Shown in pieces: positions 39,642 through 47,191 of a DNA stretch of 64,000 bases (the first letter of the stretch is position 1; every line of letters starts with the position of its first letter). The stretch covers positions 62,001-126,000 of the forward strand of contig JAPLGO010000023.1 of NCBI GenBank assembly GCA_026390115.1. Direction: 5' to 3'. A model generated the notes under the pieces. The model searched no databases and was not told the origin of the DNA. It saw only the letters and a list, made by a program, of their open reading frames with translations. Source of the DNA: Campylobacterales bacterium (GTDB lineage: Bacteria > Campylobacterota > Campylobacteria > Campylobacterales > Sulfurimonadaceae). The position numbers and the translations under genes were made by a program.

Positions 39642-40883
39642 GTGTTTGACGGTGACTTGTTACTAGCTTTTTTATTTATGGTTCTGCTTTTTTTGAGACA
39701 GCTATCTATTTTAAAACAGCCTAATAAGATTGATTATGCTCCTTTAATGGTAGGTATTGGAGCTATCAGTTCTATTGTTCATTTTATAGTTCATCCTGAG
39801 ACACAGGATCTTATTTTACTTTTAAGAGAGTCCTCGTTTCCTCTTCTTGTTTCACTGCTTCTTTACATTGTTATGAATGTTTTACATCAAACGCAACAAA
39901 CAGAGAGTGCAAGAGCACAAGACGATTTTACAAGAGTACTGGTTTCTCAGGTAACCCAACTAAAAGAGTTTATGGCTGATTTAGAAGCCAGAATTATTAT
40001 CTCTCAGCAAGAGGACAGAAAAGTTCAAGAAGAGGTAAGAGGAAAATTTAACGATGACATAAGGGCTCTTGATGCCATTAAAATTAATCAAGGTAAATTT
40101 TTAGAAAAATTTGAAAATATGGATGATTGGCATAAAAATGTTTCAAAAGAGTTTGAAAAATTCGTAAATGTAAAAATGCCCTCTCTTGATGAAGTTGTAC
40201 ATAATCATATAGATATATTGAGGGTTGCGGAACAAGAGCACTATAATCAGTTAAAAACAATGATGGAAAAATCCGCAGAGAACAGGTATGATGCTTCTAA
40301 AGATATTAATGAGTTGAAAATAAGCCTAAATAGTATGAAAAATCTCTCAGATGAGGTTGCAAAAACAGTTACGAAGCATACACTGCAACAACTCTCTGGT
40401 GTAACACAAGAGTTTGCGAGTCAGATAATTTCTCTAAAATCTCATACTGAGAGTGTAAAAACATCTTTGAATGAGGGGGAAAGCACCTTAGCTTCGATTA
40501 GACAGCAGAGTGAAATAATTATGAAACAGATGCTCCTCTCATCCAATAGAATGAGTGATATAGAAGCACAAAGTAATACTATTCATAATGCTTATGCAAC
40601 AATGAAAGAGTTGATACGTGATATTGAAATTATAAGAGCTGACTATGCAAAATCAAAGGCGGAGTTGAGCATTATCTCTAAAGAGCTGAAAGTATCCGAA
40701 GGAGAGAGCATGGATGCTATGAAGAATCAAATTGAATCTTTGAGTGTTTCTTTGGTGCAAAAAATAGATGAGGCTCTTCTCAGGTTCAATGAAAATTACC
40801 ATATAATCGACGATGAAATATCACAAAGCGTTCAGTTTTTGGCGAAGCGTTCTCAGATAAAACATGGTTACACTCAGAGTTGA
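39642..40883 (+). CDS. Membrane-anchored coiled-coil protein, unknown
   Basis: 413 residues starting with GTG behind AGGAGG. Three hydrophobic segments lie in the first 90 residues (LLLAFLFMVLLFL; APLMVGIGAISSIVHFIV; FPLLVSLLLYIVMNVL), then almost continuous coiled coil and helical repeats to the end, with a short stretch LASIRQQSEIIMKQMLLSS reminiscent of receptor-type helices. Topology is that of a membrane-tethered cytoplasmic rod. I do not recognise the family; no methyl-accepting tip or enzymatic domain is seen. The gene ends at a hairpin shared with the converging downstream gene. Confidence 0.7.
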   Translation: MFDGDLLLAFLFMVLLFLRQLSILKQPNKIDYAPLMVGIGAISSIVHFIVHPETQDLILLLRESSFPLLVSLLLYIVMNVLHQTQQTESARAQDDFTRVLVSQVTQLKEFMADLEARIIISQQEDRKVQEEVRGKFNDDIRALDAIKINQGKFLEKFENMDDWHKNVSKEFEKFVNVKMPSLDEVVHNHIDILRVAEQEHYNQLKTMMEKSAENRYDASKDINELKISLNSMKNLSDEVAKTVTKHTLQQLSGVTQEFASQIISLKSHTESVKTSLNEGESTLASIRQQSEIIMKQMLLSSNRMSDIEAQSNTIHNAYATMKELIRDIEIIRADYAKSKAELSIISKELKVSEGESMDAMKNQIESLSVSLVQKIDEALLRFNENYHIIDDEISQSVQFLAKRSQIKHGYTQS

Positions 40884-40905
40884 ACCCGAATTATACAATC
40901 GGGTT
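40883..40905. terminator. Bidirectional terminator hairpin
   Basis: AACCCGA (40883-40889) and TCGGGTT (40899-40905) form a perfect 7-bp stem with a 9-base loop, covering the stops of two converging genes. The three G-C pairs and the location support transcription termination for both directions, although no long T-run follows. Confidence 0.5.
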
Positions 40906-41293
40906 AGATAATTGCTAATACCACAAGCGGCAGGTAGAGAAGAAGCCCAATATATGGCAATAAATCGTTAATAGGAGACAAAAGAATTAAAGAAATTTCT
41001 TCTGTTAGTTCTTTCTTTATAAAGACCTGCTCAATTAAAATTATTTTAGTCGCCAAATCTACTGTTTTTACAAAAAGTAAAATCATTGCGTAGATATTAT
41101 AATCACTACTCATCACAAGCCAGATACTAAAGTAAAATGTTGGATGCATAAGTAAAAATATAAAAATACTTTTAGAGTAGTGTTCATACATACGAGCCAG
41201 CATGCCGATAATGCTGCCTGCTTTTTGCCAACTTGCTTCATATAATTCAAATAAGGCAAATAGTATCACATAGTTTAAAGCAACTTCACTCAT
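40904..41293 (-). CDS. Small inner-membrane protein, unknown
   Basis: 129 residues with four predicted membrane helices (start LNYVILFALFELYEA; KSIFIFLLMHPTFYFSIWLVM; NIYAMILLFVKTVDLATKIILI; LPYIGLLLYLPLVVLAII). No conserved motif that I recognise. Similar four-helix proteins are common in Campylobacterota as uncharacterised genes. Converges with the coiled-coil gene. Confidence 0.6.
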   Translation of the reverse strand: MSEVALNYVILFALFELYEASWQKAGSIIGMLARMYEHYSKSIFIFLLMHPTFYFSIWLVMSSDYNIYAMILLFVKTVDLATKIILIEQVFIKKELTEEISLILLSPINDLLPYIGLLLYLPLVVLAII

Positions 41294-41491
41294 TTAAAGC
41301 CTTTATTTAAATCATCAATATGAGGAATAATAAACAATAGATGTTTAAATATAAATAATAAAAAATATTACAAAGTATTTTTTGCTTATATATTAATCTC
41401 ATTTCATTTTGAATTATAGTCAATTGTGACAAATAAACTAAAATAATATGAAGATTTGGATAAAATTTTAGAGATAAAAAGGAAAATAATT

Positions 41492-41725
41492 ATGAGCGAA
41501 GAGATAAAAAACAGTAACAATCCGTTTCACGGGGTAAGGTTGCTAGATATTTTAGAGAGTTTAGTAGAGCACTACGGTTTTAAAGAGTTGGGTAAGAAGA
41601 TAGAAATAAGATGCTTTTTGCACAACTCTACCATAGCCTCTTGCCTAAAGTTTCTCAGAAAGACACCTTGGGCCAGAGCTAAAGTAGAAGCGTTATATGT
41701 AGAAATGATTAACAAAAAAAGTTAA
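41492..41725 (+). CDS. VF530 family DNA-binding protein (DUF2132)
   Basis: 77 residues starting at the ATG at 41492, behind AAAAGGAAA; a TTG start at 41456 would add an unlikely 12 residues. It contains NNPFHGVRLLDILESLVEHYG, IEIRCFLHNSTIASCLKFLRK and TPWARAKVEALY, the complete signature of the VF530 family, small helical proteins proposed to bind double-stranded DNA. Its end overlaps the converging propeller gene by 4 bases. Confidence 0.9.
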   Translation: MSEEIKNSNNPFHGVRLLDILESLVEHYGFKELGKKIEIRCFLHNSTIASCLKFLRKTPWARAKVEALYVEMINKKS

Positions 41726-43101
41726 ATGTTACCGTTTTCATCCACTTTGAGTAGGTAAAGGTCTTTACTGTAAGTTTTACTCGAAGTTGTATATCCTGTG
41801 ATTACAAAACCTTTATCAACTTTAATTATAGCATTCGCAGCATCATCTCTTTCCCCGCCATATTTTTTGCTCCACAATGTGTTTCCTGCTTTGTCTATTT
41901 TTAATAAGTATGCATCGCTGTGATAAGTTGGGGTATCTTTTGTATATCCAGCTATCACATATCCATCATTAACTTCAACTATTCCAAAGCCCTCATCATT
42001 CTCTTTTGTTCCGTAGTGGTACTGCCAAACTAGAGTACCGTCATTGTTGATTTTTGCTACGAAAATATTTTTTTGATTGGTGTTGTCGCTGTTTGTTGTT
42101 CCGACCATGATATACCCGCCGTCTTCTGTAGCAATTATCTGATTTGCAACCTCATCGTATCGATAGCCGTACGCATTGTGCCAGATTTGGTTTCCGTCAT
42201 TGTCAATTTTTACAACATAAGCATCTTTTCCGCCATGTCCCCATGTTTTTGTTTCTCCGGCAATTAAATAACCGTCATTTACTTTTATGACTGAGTTTGC
42301 ATTCTCAACTTTATCTCCGCCATAGCATTTAATGCCGTTTCTTTGACCTTTTGTATCTATGGCATTCACATAAAAATTCATTTCAGAATTAAAAAACTGC
42401 ACATGGTCTTCCGCACCTACAATCATTACATTATCATCGTTCATTTTTACCATATCTTCACCGCTGTAGTAATCATCTCTATCTGAAAAATAGCCATTTT
42501 GCCATGTGAGGGAGCCATCATTAAAAATTCTGGCAAGATATAAACTTTGAACACGGCTACCGAAACTGCCGGTTGTACCCGCTATCATAAAACCATCGTT
42601 TACTGCTACAACAGCGTTAGCTACATCATTACGTCCGCCGCCGTATGCAGCAGACCAGAGCTTGTTACCAAAATGATCTACTTTTACAATGTACGCATCG
42701 CTCTGTCCCTCACCAAAACTCTGAGTGTATCCAACGATTAGAAATCCATCTTTTAGCTGCAATAAAGAATTTCCTTCATCATCATATCGCCCACCGTAAC
42801 TTTGCTCAAAAGTTGCCTTGGAATTCATACGGGAAGCAACACTCTCCACTGATTTTTTATCAGAAAAACCACTTATTTTAAGTCCATTGTACTCATATGT
42901 TATCTTACACCACTCTGTATCATTTCTTGTGTTAAAGCAGTTGAGTATCTCCAGTTTACCCCTGTCTATTGCAGCAGTAGCAACGATATTTGATTGAAAA
43001 TTATCATCAGAATAAATCTCCAAAAAAGCCCCCTTATTTGTTTCGAATGCCCCTGCCAAGAGTGCAGATGCTAAAATATATAGTAACAATACAGACTTCA
43101 T
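41722..43101 (-). CDS. Secreted SH3-like and beta-propeller repeat protein
   Basis: 459 residues with a signal peptide (MKSVLLLYILASALLAGA), an SH3b-like domain (about 25-85, GKLEILNCFNTRNDTEWCKI, like bacterial SH3 domains binding wall peptides), then seven or eight repeats of about 45-50 residues with the pattern D-G-y-i-i-A-G-t-t...y-l-v-K-i-d-x-x-G-n-x-x-W-x-x-x-Y-G-G-x-x-x-D-x-a-n. The repeats would build a closed propeller. Function unknown; periplasmic or surface binding is plausible. Several cysteines lie only in the SH3 part. Confidence 0.72.
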   Translation of the reverse strand: MKSVLLLYILASALLAGAFETNKGAFLEIYSDDNFQSNIVATAAIDRGKLEILNCFNTRNDTEWCKITYEYNGLKISGFSDKKSVESVASRMNSKATFEQSYGGRYDDEGNSLLQLKDGFLIVGYTQSFGEGQSDAYIVKVDHFGNKLWSAAYGGGRNDVANAVVAVNDGFMIAGTTGSFGSRVQSLYLARIFNDGSLTWQNGYFSDRDDYYSGEDMVKMNDDNVMIVGAEDHVQFFNSEMNFYVNAIDTKGQRNGIKCYGGDKVENANSVIKVNDGYLIAGETKTWGHGGKDAYVVKIDNDGNQIWHNAYGYRYDEVANQIIATEDGGYIMVGTTNSDNTNQKNIFVAKINNDGTLVWQYHYGTKENDEGFGIVEVNDGYVIAGYTKDTPTYHSDAYLLKIDKAGNTLWSKKYGGERDDAANAIIKVDKGFVITGYTTSSKTYSKDLYLLKVDENGNI

Positions 43102-43322
43102 TTGTAACTCCTAATCAATAATAATATGTTATATAATACTCTTATAAACTATAAAAATTATTGATAAAAAAATAGAAAGTATATTTTTATTTGGTGTTGT
43201 TGATTTTATACACTTATTTATCTCTATTGCTTTCACATGTCAAGCAACTTTGACATATAAAATCACAAATTGTTTATGAAGATATATCTTAAATTATTAA
43301 ATTTTTTCATAGGATATTAGTA

Positions 43323-43328
43323 TATAAT
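43323..43328 (+). promoter_or_regulatory. -10 box before the candidate aptamer
   Basis: TATAAT at 43323-43328 would start transcription near 43335, almost at the first base of the candidate aptamer. The -35 region (about 43300-43305) is only A/T-rich. The rest of 43102-43322 is AT-rich and shows no gene. Confidence 0.4.
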
Positions 43329-43331
43329 TCT

Positions 43332-43410
43332 GCAATATTTCAAAGCCAAACTTATTGTGAGACAAGGACAGAAGATCACGAATCTTTTTAAAAAGATGGT
43401 CGGATTGCGA
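43332..43410 (+). promoter_or_regulatory. Candidate c-di-GMP-I (GEMM) riboswitch aptamer
   Basis: Read on the plus strand this leader follows the GEMM-I layout end to end: CCAAAC; a stem CTTATT-GTGA-GACAAG with a GNRA loop; GGACAGAAGATCACGAATCT where typical members have GGACGCAAAGCCACGGGTCT; a variable AT stem; and GATGGTCGGATTGC where members have GATGGCCGGGTTGCC. GCAAT at 43332 and ATTGC at 43404 could close the outer stem. The binding-core positions are degenerate in part, so it may have altered affinity or be decayed. It lies 72 bases upstream of the unknown gene at 43482. Call is by memory of the consensus, not by a covariance search. Confidence 0.42.
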
Positions 43411-43425
43411 TTATAGTTTATAATC
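43409..43425 (+). terminator. Hairpin after the candidate aptamer
   Basis: GATTATA-GTT-TATAATC is a perfect 7-bp inverted repeat beginning in the last bases of the candidate aptamer, followed by a pyrimidine-rich stretch ending in CTCTTTTT. It could be the expression platform, alternative to aptamer closure. Confidence 0.35.
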
Positions 43426-43481
43426 TACTTATTCTCCTCTTTTTATGCATCAAATAAACTATAACAATATTTAGGAAGATT

Positions 43482-44990
43482 ATGGATACATCAGAATTAA
43501 GATTTTATTTAAAAACATATTTAAATAAACCGCATATTGATTTTAAGTGGAGCGAAGAAGATAATGATAAATTTTTCACCTATGTAAATGAAAATTTAGG
43601 AGAAGATTTTTTCTTAAACAATGAAAATCTTCTCATAATTAAACAGGCTTTTAAAGAGTATTTTGAACCTGTCGGCTATATCCTGTTTAAACTCAAAGAT
43701 AAACAGATACGGATAAAAGTTTTTCCTTACAAAATAGAGCCAAAAGAGAGTATAAATTTACCGGCAATTCTTAAAATACTTTCAGATCATGAGAATTGGG
43801 TAGAGTATGATTACAAGGGTAATCAAAATCAGATATCAATACCGAAAAAGTTAAAAGATGAGATTTATAATTTCGTAAACGGTATAGAAAATGAAGAAAT
43901 CAATAAAAAAGAGTTGGTCAGATTTGCAGTTTATAGCTTTTTTGAATTAAAAGACAATGATATTGTAATTATAAAAGATGAGCAAATTTTCATAAAAATA
44001 CTCGATGATAAAAAGAGACGTATCGTAGCTGAAGATGAGAAAGAGACTATTGCAAATCGATATGGCGGTATTGATGAAGAAGAACTTCAAACCTTTTATG
44101 ATGATTACTTTTCAAAACAGGAGAATAAAGATTTTTTTTATATTGTAGCAAAGACCTTTGTCGGTATATATTTACTGGATAATAAAATTGACAATTATCA
44201 TTATGAAAAAAATGTATTTGCATATATTCAGTCAATTTTATTAGAACAACTAACAACTTCATTTGACCATAATGAAGATTTTTTCAAGGGCTTTTCCGGT
44301 TATATATTTAGAATGCATTTTAAAGAAGTTTTTGGGCATATAGCAAATCTTATATTATCAGAAATTGCTGTTTCAAATGAGTATATGATAAACTTTTTAA
44401 GATACTACTCTTTAGGCGTCATTGTTCTCGATGGAAGAAAATATAAAGTTCCTGAGTTGGAAACAGAGGGTGGATTAAAATGGAATGTTGTTTCCATGCT
44501 ATCAATAGTTAAAATCTACATGAAAACAAAAGCAACCATAGATAAATTGAGAAAAGAGATAAATGAAATAAATAAAGAGACTCAATCTTTGTATATTCAG
44601 AATATGCCGCCTGCAGAGTATCAAAGTTTACTAATAAAAGAGAGAGAAAGGGTTACGGAAGAACTTGCACAAGGTGTGCGAACAATAAACAAGTGCACAG
44701 ACTTAATGTACTTGACAAAAGATGAAGAGAAGAGAGCTCTGTTACAAGAGGAGATACATGCAACGAAAGAAGCGATGCAAGCAAAAAGAGAAGAAAAAAA
44801 TATATTGACAACCAAAAGTGTTAAAATAAATATAATTACAAGATATAACAATCTCAAAAATGAACTAGATACAAAAACGAGACAGTTTCAAAGAGAAAAA
44901 AAAGTTTTGGACCAAAATGAAAAATCATATCTCTCTATAAAATACTCATTAGCCAAGGCTCTTGTATCTAAAAAAGTATTTATAGATTAA
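43482..44990 (+). CDS. Uncharacterised coiled-coil protein
   Basis: 502 residues, no signal peptide, no membrane helix, so cytoplasmic. The first 340 residues are mixed alpha/beta with acidic and aromatic character (for example FKEYFEPVGYILFKLKDKQ and KELVRFAVYSFFELKDN), and residues from about 345 to 490 form strong coiled coil (DKLRKEINEINKETQSL; KREEKNILTTKSVKI). I do not recognise it. Codon use is AT-rich like its neighbours. It stands alone, with a possible c-di-GMP aptamer in its leader, and converges with glyS. Confidence 0.65.
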   Translation: MDTSELRFYLKTYLNKPHIDFKWSEEDNDKFFTYVNENLGEDFFLNNENLLIIKQAFKEYFEPVGYILFKLKDKQIRIKVFPYKIEPKESINLPAILKILSDHENWVEYDYKGNQNQISIPKKLKDEIYNFVNGIENEEINKKELVRFAVYSFFELKDNDIVIIKDEQIFIKILDDKKRRIVAEDEKETIANRYGGIDEEELQTFYDDYFSKQENKDFFYIVAKTFVGIYLLDNKIDNYHYEKNVFAYIQSILLEQLTTSFDHNEDFFKGFSGYIFRMHFKEVFGHIANLILSEIAVSNEYMINFLRYYSLGVIVLDGRKYKVPELETEGGLKWNVVSMLSIVKIYMKTKATIDKLRKEINEINKETQSLYIQNMPPAEYQSLLIKERERVTEELAQGVRTINKCTDLMYLTKDEEKRALLQEEIHATKEAMQAKREEKNILTTKSVKINIITRYNNLKNELDTKTRQFQREKKVLDQNEKSYLSIKYSLAKALVSKKVFID

Positions 44991-45061
44991 GTCTGTTTTT
45001 CAGAATCTCTAGAAGCAAACTAAATTTTGTGAGCGAGAGTCCTTTCTCTTTACACAATTTT

Positions 45062-47083
45062 CTAAATTGTTATCTCTTTAATATCTGCTATTTTATAGAT
45101 ACTTTTATATATTGAAGCAACTAAAGATTTTCTGTTAACTTTAATAGCTTCATCTTCTGCATTTACCATAACATCTTCAAAAAATTTGTCAAGCTCAGGT
45201 TTTAATCCCAAAAGTGCATCAAGCTCCTCTTCATACGAGTTGTATTCATTCGCCGACACCTCTTTGTATCTGGCATATAAAACTTCTTCCGCTTTTTCTT
45301 GAAACAGTTCACTCTTTACATGCATATTAAGGGATAAATCTATATCTTTAGTAATATTTGCAACTCTTTTAAAAGTTGAGAAAGATTCACTAAATCCTTC
45401 CGAATTGACCATAATTTCAAGAGCCTCTATTTTTTTATCAATTTTTAGAAGTTTTCTCTCTCCTGTCGCCAAAACTGCTTCAATAATGGATGGATTTACT
45501 TTGTGGTACTGTTTTACTCTCTCCAAAAAGAAGGACTCAAGTTTTGACATGTCAAATTTTGCGTACTCTTTGCTTAGCTTGCCTAGAATTTCAACTATGT
45601 CAAACTCCAAACTATGTTCTTTTGTGATTCTGATAAGCCCATTCACTGCACGGCGGAGGGCAAACGGGTCACGCGAACCTGTTGGAATCTGCTCTATACT
45701 GAAGAGTCCTAAAAGTGTATCAAGTTTTATGCTCATGGCTACAATTGCACTCATCACAGTTGAAGGCAAAGCACTCTCTTCACCGTCCGGCAAATACTGC
45801 TCTTTAATCGCACATGCCACAGCATCGCTCTCGCCAAGAGCTTTTGCATAATAGGAACCCATAAGCCCCTGAAGCTCTGTAAACTCATACACCATCTCAC
45901 TCATTAAGTCCGCTTTTGCGAGGCTTATTGCACGATTAAGCGTCTCTTTGTCTGAATCTTTTGGCATGTAGATATCAAAAAGAGTGTTTGCAATTTTTTT
46001 CTCTCGCTCTATTTTGTCTGCAACAGTTCCAAGCCCTTTCATAAATATAACCTTTTCAAGTCCTGCGGTGCTTAACCCTTTTTTTAAGTCGTTGTCATAA
46101 AAGAAGAGTCCATCTGAGAGACGAGGTCGTAAAACTCTCTCATTTCCCTCTATTACCTTAGAAAAATCATTTGTCAAAGCATTGGAGACAACTACGAATT
46201 TATTGATTAGTTTTCCATCTTTAAAAACCGGAAAGTATCTTTGATGCTCTTTCATAGAGGTAATTATCACTTCAGGAGGAAGTCTTAAAAATGCCTCATC
46301 AAACGAGCCTAAAAGCGCTGTTGGATGCTCTGTGATTGCTACAACTTCATCAAGTAAATCGTCATCAATTTCAACACTGACTCCATGTTTAACTTCTAAA
46401 GCTTTAAAATCATTTAAAATCTTCACCATTCTCTCTTGGGGAAAAAGTGTAACTCCTCCTTCTCTCAAAAGTTCAAAATACTCTTTTGCACCGTTGATTT
46501 TTACAGCGTCAAAGTTGCTGATGCGATGTACAAAGGTCTCTTTAGATGATTTCTTGCCAAAAAGTTCCATTGCAACGAGTTCATCATCAAAAAGAACATT
46601 TACCCAGCGAATAGGTCGAATAAAGCTCTCTTGCAAATTTCCCCATCGCATGGATTTTCCAAAATCTAGTGACTTAATCCACATGTTGATGATTTCAGGT
46701 AAAAGCAGAACTGAGGGCTGACCTTTTACCTCTTTTTTGTAGTAAAGTACCTCTTTGCCACTTTTTTCTGCATGACTGACCTCATCAATGGGAACACCGC
46801 ACTTTTTAGCAAAACCAAGTGCTGCAGCCGTTGGTTCGCCATCTTTGTAAGCAACTTCGATTGGTGCTCCGAAAAATTCCTCAATGCTGTCACCTTGCGA
46901 AGTTGGAAACTCTGCATGCCAGAGAACGAGACGACGAGGCGTATAGTAAAACTCAAACTCACACAAAAGTGAATTTTTTTCTAAAATATCCGCATACTTT
47001 TTTTCAATATTTTTTAGCTCTTTTAAAAGAGGAACCGCCGGAAGCTCTTCAACCCCGATTTCAATGAGTAGTGTTTTTAACAT
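45062..47083 (-). CDS. glyS: Glycyl-tRNA synthetase beta subunit
   Basis: 673 residues from the ATG at 47083 (MLKTLLIEIGVEELPA), which has AAGAGA upstream; the ATG at 47104 adds seven residues that match no family N-terminus. Motifs: EFFGAPIEVA, SMRWGNLQESFIRPIRWVNVLFD, SMKEHQRYFPVF and the C-terminal GSRDPFALRRAVNGLIRI. This is the tRNA-binding chain of the alpha2-beta2 type enzyme; glyQ (alpha) is not in the window. Its separation from glyQ is usual in Campylobacterota. Confidence 0.95.
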   Translation of the reverse strand: MLKTLLIEIGVEELPAVPLLKELKNIEKKYADILEKNSLLCEFEFYYTPRRLVLWHAEFPTSQGDSIEEFFGAPIEVAYKDGEPTAAALGFAKKCGVPIDEVSHAEKSGKEVLYYKKEVKGQPSVLLLPEIINMWIKSLDFGKSMRWGNLQESFIRPIRWVNVLFDDELVAMELFGKKSSKETFVHRISNFDAVKINGAKEYFELLREGGVTLFPQERMVKILNDFKALEVKHGVSVEIDDDLLDEVVAITEHPTALLGSFDEAFLRLPPEVIITSMKEHQRYFPVFKDGKLINKFVVVSNALTNDFSKVIEGNERVLRPRLSDGLFFYDNDLKKGLSTAGLEKVIFMKGLGTVADKIEREKKIANTLFDIYMPKDSDKETLNRAISLAKADLMSEMVYEFTELQGLMGSYYAKALGESDAVACAIKEQYLPDGEESALPSTVMSAIVAMSIKLDTLLGLFSIEQIPTGSRDPFALRRAVNGLIRITKEHSLEFDIVEILGKLSKEYAKFDMSKLESFFLERVKQYHKVNPSIIEAVLATGERKLLKIDKKIEALEIMVNSEGFSESFSTFKRVANITKDIDLSLNMHVKSELFQEKAEEVLYARYKEVSANEYNSYEEELDALLGLKPELDKFFEDVMVNAEDEAIKVNRKSLVASIYKSIYKIADIKEITI

Positions 47084-47130
47084 TTTAAATCTCTTTTTTA
47101 TCAAGTAATTTCGCGATTTTATCTATTTTT

Positions 47131-47159
47131 TTGTTAAAAAGTGCTGTTTTTGATACAAT
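47131..47159 (+). promoter_or_regulatory. Promoter of the SulP gene
   Basis: TTGTTA (47131-47136), 17 bases, TACAAT (47154-47159): a good sigma70-type promoter. Transcription would begin near 47166, placing the G9 tract at the start of the leader and not between the promoter boxes. Confidence 0.6.
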
Positions 47160-47173
47160 TTGAATTGACAAAA

Positions 47174-47182
47174 GGGGGGGGG
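47174..47182 (+). repeat. G9 homopolymer tract in the SulP leader
   Basis: Nine G bases end 9 bases before the ATG at 47192, exactly where a Shine-Dalgarno element is expected, and no other purine-rich site is present. Changes in tract length would alter the spacing or strength of ribosome binding. Confidence 0.85.
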
Positions 47183-47191
47183 TAAAATAAA

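Noticed and set aside
45054-45070. Inverted repeat ACAATTT/AAATTGT at the glyS end as terminator
   Set aside because: All A-T apart from one G-C pair and lying inside the last glyS codons; too weak to call.
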